NCBI GenBank assembly: GCA_048498995.1
Contig: JBEHWX010000154.1
Span: 1 to 10,352 of the forward strand
Length of the DNA stretch: 10,352 nucleotides
Direction: 5' to 3'
From: JBEHWX01 sp048498995
Lineage (GTDB): Bacteria; Bacteroidota; Ignavibacteria; OLB7
This document shows, piece by piece, positions 6,862 through 10,352 of the stretch. The notes beneath the pieces are model-generated. The model saw nothing but the letters and a program-made list of their open reading frames with translations. It searched no databases and had not been told where the DNA came from. How positions within the stretch are numbered: position 1 is the first letter of the stretch; each line of letters begins with the position of its first letter. Both the position numbers and the translations under genes were made by a program.

Positions 6862-8306
6862 CGGAGCACCTCCGCCGATTTCAGGTTGAGCTGGTTCAGC
6901 GACTGCTGATTGGAGCTGATGCCGAGCACGTAGTTCTTCCCCTTGATATACTGGCGGACGTAGCGCTGGACATCGGCGCGGGTCACTTTCGAGAGATTGT
7001 CCAGGTAGCCGCGGAAATAGTCGAGTCCGGTCGTGCTCCACCAGAAGGCGAGCGTGTGCGTCCAGTCGGAGGTCTCCTCGCTGTCGTACAGGTGCTGCAC
7101 GCGGAGGATCGCCTTGGCGGTCTCCAGCTCCTCGTCGGTGAAATAGTCGGGGGAGTCGAAGTCCTGAATCTCGTTCCAGAGCGCGTCGAGCGCCGGGCGG
7201 ATCTTGTCCGGCGTGGTCACCGCGTTGACGGTGATCGGGCCGGTGTAGCGCTGCGTGTAGTAGTTGATGGCCGCTCCCTGGGCCAGTCCGCTCTCGACCA
7301 GCTTCCGCTGGAAGCGGGACTGCTGCTGCGAGAGGATGAAGATGAAGACGTCGGCCGCGTAGGTGGCCTCGTTGTCCAGGCCGATGGAGGGGCCATGGTA
7401 CTGGAACTGCACCTGGGCGATATCGGTGGCGGCCGGCACCATCACGAGCTTCTTCTCGGTGAGCGGCTCCGGACGTGGGACCGGGTTGTCCTTGAAGGGA
7501 TCGGGGCCGGCCTCCCATCCGCTGAAATACTTCTTGGCCATCTCGAACACCTTCGCGGTGTCCACATCGCCGGCGACGATCAGCAGGGAGTTGTTCGGGA
7601 TGTAATAGCGCTTCTGGATGGTCCGCATCTTCTCCGGCGTGGCGGTCTTGATCACCGGGCGCTGGCCGATCGGCTCCTTCCGGGTGATGTAATCGCCCCA
7701 GAGCGCGGCGCTGGTGGCGCGCACGAAGGGGAAGAAGGGATTGGACTCCTGCCGGTCGAACTCGCCGAGCACCACCTCCCGCTCCCGCTCCAGCTCCACC
7801 GCGTCGAACTGCGGGGTCTGGACCGTATTGGACATCACCTCGAGGCCGCGCGCCAGGTTGTCCGACGGCAGCGTGTAGTAGTAGGTGACCACCTCCTCGC
7901 GGGTGGTGGCGTTGTAGAGCGCGCCGATCGAGCCGAGCATCGAGATGAACTCCTCGGAGTTCTTGTACTGGCTGTTCGCCTTGAAGAACATATGTTCATA
8001 CAGGTGCGACAGCCCCGCGTATTCCGGCCCCTCGGTGAACGAACCGTTGCGCACGGCCAGCTCGATGGTGGCGATCGGCACCAGGTGATTCTCGACGACG
8101 GCGATCTCCAGGCCGTTCTTTAGCTTGTACCGGGAGAACTGCTTCTCCGGGGCGGCGAACTCTCCGTTCTGGGCCGCGGCCGGCAGCGCCGACGCGGCAA
8201 GCAGAAGAAGGAGCGCGACGAGGCGCAGCGGACGCGGTCCGTGCCATCCCGGTCCCGGCAGGAACCGGCTTCTCCGGCGTGTTGCTTGTTTCTGCATGTG
8301 GCTCAT
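6858..8306 (-). CDS. M16 family zinc metallopeptidase, catalytic subunit
   Basis: A 482-residue exported M16B peptidase. An Arg-rich N-terminus and the hydrophobic stretch 28-45 form a signal peptide with a probable cut after A-A-A-Q (about residue 46). The inverted zinc motif H101-L-Y-E104-H105 is intact, and the third ligand E182 (V-V-L-G-E) follows exactly 76 residues after H105, the usual spacing (HxxEH-x76-E). The second domain has lost the R/Y substrate pair: the matching segment reads L336-V-E-S-G-L-A-Q343, with V and Q where active members have R and Y. The coupled downstream gene supplies R and Y, so the two proteins probably make one enzyme that degrades peptides in the periplasm or at a membrane face. 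Start ATG 8306 is preceded by no clear Shine-Dalgarno; in-frame ATG 8297 is an alternative that keeps the signal peptide. Confidence 0.93.
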   Translation of the reverse strand: MSHMQKQATRRRSRFLPGPGWHGPRPLRLVALLLLLAASALPAAAQNGEFAAPEKQFSRYKLKNGLEIAVVENHLVPIATIELAVRNGSFTEGPEYAGLSHLYEHMFFKANSQYKNSEEFISMLGSIGALYNATTREEVVTYYYTLPSDNLARGLEVMSNTVQTPQFDAVELEREREVVLGEFDRQESNPFFPFVRATSAALWGDYITRKEPIGQRPVIKTATPEKMRTIQKRYYIPNNSLLIVAGDVDTAKVFEMAKKYFSGWEAGPDPFKDNPVPRPEPLTEKKLVMVPAATDIAQVQFQYHGPSIGLDNEATYAADVFIFILSQQQSRFQRKLVESGLAQGAAINYYTQRYTGPITVNAVTTPDKIRPALDALWNEIQDFDSPDYFTDEELETAKAILRVQHLYDSEETSDWTHTLAFWWSTTGLDYFRGYLDNLSKVTRADVQRYVRQYIKGKNYVLGISSNQQSLNQLNLKSAEVLR

Positions 8307-8448
8307 TTGAAAGCGTTCAGATGACTCCGTTTTCCCTCCGGAGGGGAGGCTCCGGGAGGAGCTCCTTCGGATCGGACGACGGGAGCGGCAGCGGGTCGGG
8401 ATCGCGGAAATTCAAGCTCCGAGCAACCTTCTCGACCGGCAACGGGTA

Positions 8449-8468
8449 CCGATCGCCTCGGCGATCGG
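8449..8468. promoter_or_regulatory. 9+9 bp perfect inverted repeat, possible operator
   Basis: CCGATCGCC, a TC spacer, and its exact complement GGCGATCGG lie 14 nt before a -10-like TATAGT (8483-8488) on the plus strand, so the repeat covers where the -35 would be. A dimeric repressor or activator site is one reading; a leader hairpin for a leftward transcript is another. No family-specific motif is recognisable. Confidence 0.3.
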
Positions 8469-8685
8469 GCATGACCGAGGAATATAGTACTCTGCTCGAT
8501 AGATCCGCCCCGTACATGCGCTAGACGGCCAAGCGGCGCCAAATGTGTGCCGCATTGGCCCCGATCACAACTTGGAAGGGGAAACCCCCGCTCCCCGCTC
8601 CGGACTCCCCCCCGCGGCGCTCGCCGTGGGCCGGATTCCGGTGGGTACCGGGAGAATAACCGAAATCTCAGTCGATTCGAACTCC

Positions 8686-8690
8686 AGGAG
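8686..8690 (+). promoter_or_regulatory. Ribosome binding site that fixes the kdsC GTG start
   Basis: AGGAG lies 10 nt before GTG 8701, a somewhat long but workable spacing. The frame stays open to 8545, but the extra N-terminus would be Pro/Arg-rich and has no counterpart in the family. Confidence 0.6.
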
Positions 8691-8700
8691 AACCAGTCAC

Positions 8701-9228
8701 GTGGATAATGATCTGAAAGAGCTCGCCAGGCGCATCAAACTCGTTCTGACCGATGTCGACGGCGTCCTGACCGACGGCGGCGTCTTCTACGGCAGCGACG
8801 GCGAAGTGATGAAGAGGTTCAACATCCGGGACGGCATGGGCGTCGAGCGGCTCCGCGCCGTCGGCATCGAGGTCGGCTTCATCACCGGCGAAAAGTCCGA
8901 TTCCGTCGTCCGCCGCGCCGAGAAGCTCGGCATCGAGATGGTCCATCTCTACTCCAAGGACAAGCCGGCCATCATCCGTCAGCTGATCGAGGAGCGGAAG
9001 CTGGACCCCGCGGAGATCGCCTACATCGGCGACGATGTCAACGACCTGGAGGCGATGAAGATGGTCGGCTTTCCGGCCTCGCCGGCCGACGGCTTTCATC
9101 TGGTGCGTGAGGCGGCCAAGTACGTCTGCCGGCGCCCCGGAGGGCATGGAGCGTTCCGCGAGTTCGCCGAGCTGATCATCGACGCGCAGGAGCCGGAGGC
9201 GGGCAAGGGAGATTTCGGCTTTGCGTAG
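8701..9228 (+). CDS. kdsC: KdsC-like HAD phosphatase (3-deoxy-D-manno-octulosonate 8-phosphate phosphatase)
   Basis: A 175-residue protein, the usual KdsC size. It should remove phosphate from KDO-8-phosphate to give KDO, a step in lipid A-core (LPS) synthesis in the cytoplasm. It is a C0-type HAD enzyme without a cap domain and should act as a tetramer. Motif I is D18-V-D20-G-V-L-T-D-G, with D18 as nucleophile and D20 as acid/base; motif II is I-T62-G; motif III is a Lys in S-K-D-K (86 or 88); motif IV is G-D111-D112-V-N-D. The family-typical F-N-x-R-D-G-x-G (40-47) and R-R-P-G-G-x-G-A (144-151) are present. Close relatives act on other sugar-acid phosphates (e.g. N-acylneuraminate-9-phosphate), so the substrate is inferred. 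Start is GTG 8701 after AGGAG. The gene overlaps the next one by 8 nt, implying an operon. Confidence 0.9.
   Translation: MDNDLKELARRIKLVLTDVDGVLTDGGVFYGSDGEVMKRFNIRDGMGVERLRAVGIEVGFITGEKSDSVVRRAEKLGIEMVHLYSKDKPAIIRQLIEERKLDPAEIAYIGDDVNDLEAMKMVGFPASPADGFHLVREAAKYVCRRPGGHGAFREFAELIIDAQEPEAGKGDFGFA
9205..9211 (+). promoter_or_regulatory. Ribosome binding site supporting a TTG start for the lipoprotein
   Basis: AAGGGAG lies inside the 3' end of kdsC, 9 nt before TTG 9221. It is the best Shine-Dalgarno near the several possible starts, and favours TTG 9221 over the ATG at 9254, which has none. Confidence 0.5.
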
Positions 9229-10072
9229 GCGCCTGTGGCCGGTCGCGGCGGGCATGGTCCCCAGGCGTCCGCGCTCCGGGCACCCGGCCTTCATGCTCCT
9301 GGCCGTCGTGGTTCTGGCCGTCGGCCCCCTCGGACTCGCCTCCTGCGGCGGAAAGACGTCGTCGGACGCGGCGTCCGGCGCGGCGGCGCGGGACACGGCC
9401 GCAAGCGATCCGGAGCGGGCGGGACGTGCACTGGCCGAGGAGGTGATCGCCTCGCTCGGCGGCCGGGACGCCTGGAAGGATCCCTCCTGGGATCTCGGCT
9501 TCGATTTCGTGGTGGAGCGGAACGGGGAGGAGGTGACGCGCGCCTCCCATCTCTGGCACCGCGCCACCAACGCCTGCACCGTCTCCAGCAAGACCAAGGA
9601 GGGGAGCGTCTGGCGGGTCGATTTCCAGGATATCTTCGCGCGGCGCGGGACCGCGACCGTCGACGGCCACCCGGTGGCCGACAGCGCGCTGGCCGATCTG
9701 CTCGAGCGCGGCTACGGACGCTTCATCAACGACAGCTACTGGCTGCTGATGCCGATGAAGCTCCTCGACTCCGGCGTCCATCGTCGCCGGGAGCCGGATA
9801 CCGTGATCGACGGGCGCGCGCACAAGGTGCTGGCGGTCTGGTTCGACAAGGTCGGGCTCACGCCGGGGGATCACTACTGGCTCTACGTGGATTCGGCCAC
9901 CGGCCGCCCCACGCGCTGGCGATTCCTGCTGGAGAGCGGCCGGCCGGGAGTCTACCTCTGGGAGCGATACCAGCAGGTGGGACCGCTCACCCTCTCGACG
10001 CTGAAACGAGCGCCGGACGGCACGTCGGTCATCAGGTTCGAGAACATCCGCGCGGGACGTCCGCGCCAGTAG
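9221..10072 (+). CDS. Predicted lipoprotein of unknown function, possible LolA-like/DUF6503-like fold
   Basis: A 283-residue protein from TTG 9221. A basic N-terminus and a hydrophobic stretch (25-39) lead to a good lipobox L39-A-S-C42, so it should be lipid-anchored at Cys42, exposed to the periplasm. A low-complexity Ala/Ser linker (45-62) precedes a domain rich in alternating beta-type segments: G-G-R-D-A-W-K near 75-81, V-W-R-V-D-F near 123, Y-W-L-L-M-P-M-K-L-L-D near 170-180 and Y-W-L-Y-V-D near 218-223. This pattern recalls LolA/LolB-like lipoprotein carriers or DUF6503-type lipoproteins, but I could not confirm homology and assign no function. It overlaps kdsC by 8 nt; in many Gram-negatives that position holds lptC, but the sequence does not look like LptC. 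In-frame ATG 9254 and ATG 9293 are alternative starts. Confidence 0.75.
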   Translation: MRRRLWPVAAGMVPRRPRSGHPAFMLLAVVVLAVGPLGLASCGGKTSSDAASGAAARDTAASDPERAGRALAEEVIASLGGRDAWKDPSWDLGFDFVVERNGEEVTRASHLWHRATNACTVSSKTKEGSVWRVDFQDIFARRGTATVDGHPVADSALADLLERGYGRFINDSYWLLMPMKLLDSGVHRRREPDTVIDGRAHKVLAVWFDKVGLTPGDHYWLYVDSATGRPTRWRFLLESGRPGVYLWERYQQVGPLTLSTLKRAPDGTSVIRFENIRAGRPRQ

Positions 10073-10074
10073 CT

Positions 10075-10094
10075 GGAGCGCTCCACGCGGAGCG
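10075..10094 (+). terminator. Weak hairpin after the lipoprotein gene
   Basis: Starting 2 nt after the stop codon, GGAGCGCTCC (10075-10084) is a perfect palindrome. CGCTCC-ACGC-GGAGCG (10079-10094) offers a competing stem-loop. No T-run follows, so termination here is uncertain. Confidence 0.25.
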
Positions 10095-10122
10095 TGATCG
10101 CACGGAGCGTCATCGCGCGGAG
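10086..10122. repeat. 15-bp imperfect tandem repeat, about 2.5 copies
   Basis: CGCGGAGCGTGATCG (10086-10100) is followed by CACGGAGCGTCATCG (10101-10115, two mismatches) and the start of a third copy, CGCGGAG (10116-10122). It lies between the lipoprotein stop and the converging gene fragment, and resembles the repeats at 1169 and 5324 in length and GATCG/CATC content. Confidence 0.75.
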
Positions 10123-10153
10123 TCCGGGCATCCGCGGCTCCGGCGGTCGATGG

Positions 10154-10352
10154 GAAGATCACGTCGCTGCGCAGGCCCGTGGCCGCGAGGAGCGCGTGCG
10201 CCTCGGCGGCGGTGAACCGCAGTTGACCCAGCCGCAGCTGCATCACCCGCTCGGCCAGCTGCAGCCGGTGCAGCCCCAGTGCCAGGTCGTACCGCCTGGC
10301 CAAGAGCACCGTGAGCGTGCGCGGCCGGTTGCGCAGAAACGTCTGGAGGCCC
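10154..10352 (-). pseudogene. Fragment of a MalT/LuxR-type regulator ATPase region, cut by window edge and apparently truncated
   Basis: On the minus strand from the right edge, about 60 codons (10351-10172) read like the stretch after Walker B in MalT-type (STAND NTPase) LuxR-family regulators: F-L-R-N-R-P-R-T-L-T-V-L-L-A-R-R, then L-H-R-L-x-L-A-E-R-V-M-Q-L-R-L-G-Q-L-R-F-T-A-A-E-A-H-A-L-L. The family-typical continuation (an E/R-x-T-E-G-W-x-x-G-L-like segment) is absent in all three frames below about 10170. The frame then stays open across the whole lipoprotein gene in antisense with no recognisable protein. I therefore read it as a gene that lost its 3' part, though its 5' part lies outside the window. 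Similarity is judged by eye only. Confidence 0.4.

Larger units (their letters stand above)
8307..8700. promoter_or_regulatory. 394-bp divergent intergenic region (M16 operon / kdsC)
   Basis: No gene is supported here; open frames on both strands lack ribosome sites and resemble GC-rich noise. The region must hold promoters for the leftward M16 operon and the rightward kdsC operon. It contains the palindrome CCCTCCGGAGGG (8334-8345), a longer inverted repeat (8449-8468), and a short AT-rich island (8481-8490, AATATAGTAC). That island reads as TATAGT on the plus strand and TACTAT/TATATT on the minus strand, both -10-like. No good -35 accompanies either. Confidence 0.4.

Noticed and set aside
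6862..7518. Upstream extension of the second M16 gene in the same frame
   Set aside because: It overlaps the catalytic M16 gene in another frame. The ATG at 6861 has a good ribosome site and a signal peptide directly after it.
8303..8542. Minus-strand frame of 79 codons whose TGA overlaps the ATG of the catalytic M16 gene, and a 66-codon frame at 8317-8517
   Set aside because: Neither has a ribosome site or a recognisable product, the first needs a TTG start, and both are Arg/Pro/Ser-rich. The ATGA overlap alone is not enough, though conservation in relatives would change this.
8570..8660. GC-rich leader upstream of kdsC as a riboswitch
   Set aside because: Only short G/C complementarities such as GGGG-AAA-CCCC are present, and no conserved riboswitch core is recognisable.
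8660..8700. TTCGAA-containing stretch resembling a tRNA T-arm
   Set aside because: No acceptor, D or anticodon stems can be drawn around it.
9176..10153. Leftward continuation of the MalT-like fragment as a long gene
   Set aside because: It is antisense to the whole lipoprotein gene, which has a lipobox and a ribosome site. The translation carries no MalT-like sequence.

Overview
The window is GC-rich, densely coded bacterial chromosome. Two genes point to a diderm (Gram-negative) host: a KdsC-type phosphatase of LPS core synthesis, and several exported or lipid-anchored proteins. The mix (DUF4159 plus VWA pair, paired M16 peptidases, esterase-like phytase, AI-2E permease) reminds me of Gemmatimonadota or neighbouring FCB-type lineages. 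That is inference; no rRNA or other marker is present.

Layout from left to right. (1) 1-1045, minus: secreted esterase-like/phytase-like beta-propeller protein, cut by the left edge. (2) 1338-2891, minus: AI-2E family permease with an unusual charged N-terminal extension, followed by a strong hairpin at 1232-1288. (3) 3046-3792, plus: exported DUF4159 protein, divergent from the permease. (4) 4062-5168, plus: von Willebrand A protein with an intact MIDAS. A 36-bp perfect palindrome at 5248-5283 ends it. (5) 5377-8306, minus: two translationally coupled M16 metallopeptidase genes. The upstream one keeps the zinc site and the downstream one keeps the substrate-binding R/Y pair. (6) 8307-8700: a 394-bp divergent intergenic region with a perfect inverted repeat and an AT-rich island. 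(7) 8701-9228, plus: kdsC-like phosphatase, overlapping by 8 nt a lipoprotein gene of unknown function (9221-10072). (8) 10154-10352, minus: fragment resembling the ATPase region of MalT/LuxR-type regulators, running off the right edge and apparently truncated.

Genes that seem to work together are the M16 pair (probably one heteromeric periplasmic or membrane-attached protease), the DUF4159/VWA pair (a loose association, 269 nt apart), and kdsC with the overlapping lipoprotein (envelope context). There are no tRNAs, rRNAs, insertion sequences or CRISPR arrays. Short 14-15-bp tandem repeats recur in several intergenic gaps. I see no clear new defence or mobile system; the most interesting item is the split M16 pair.
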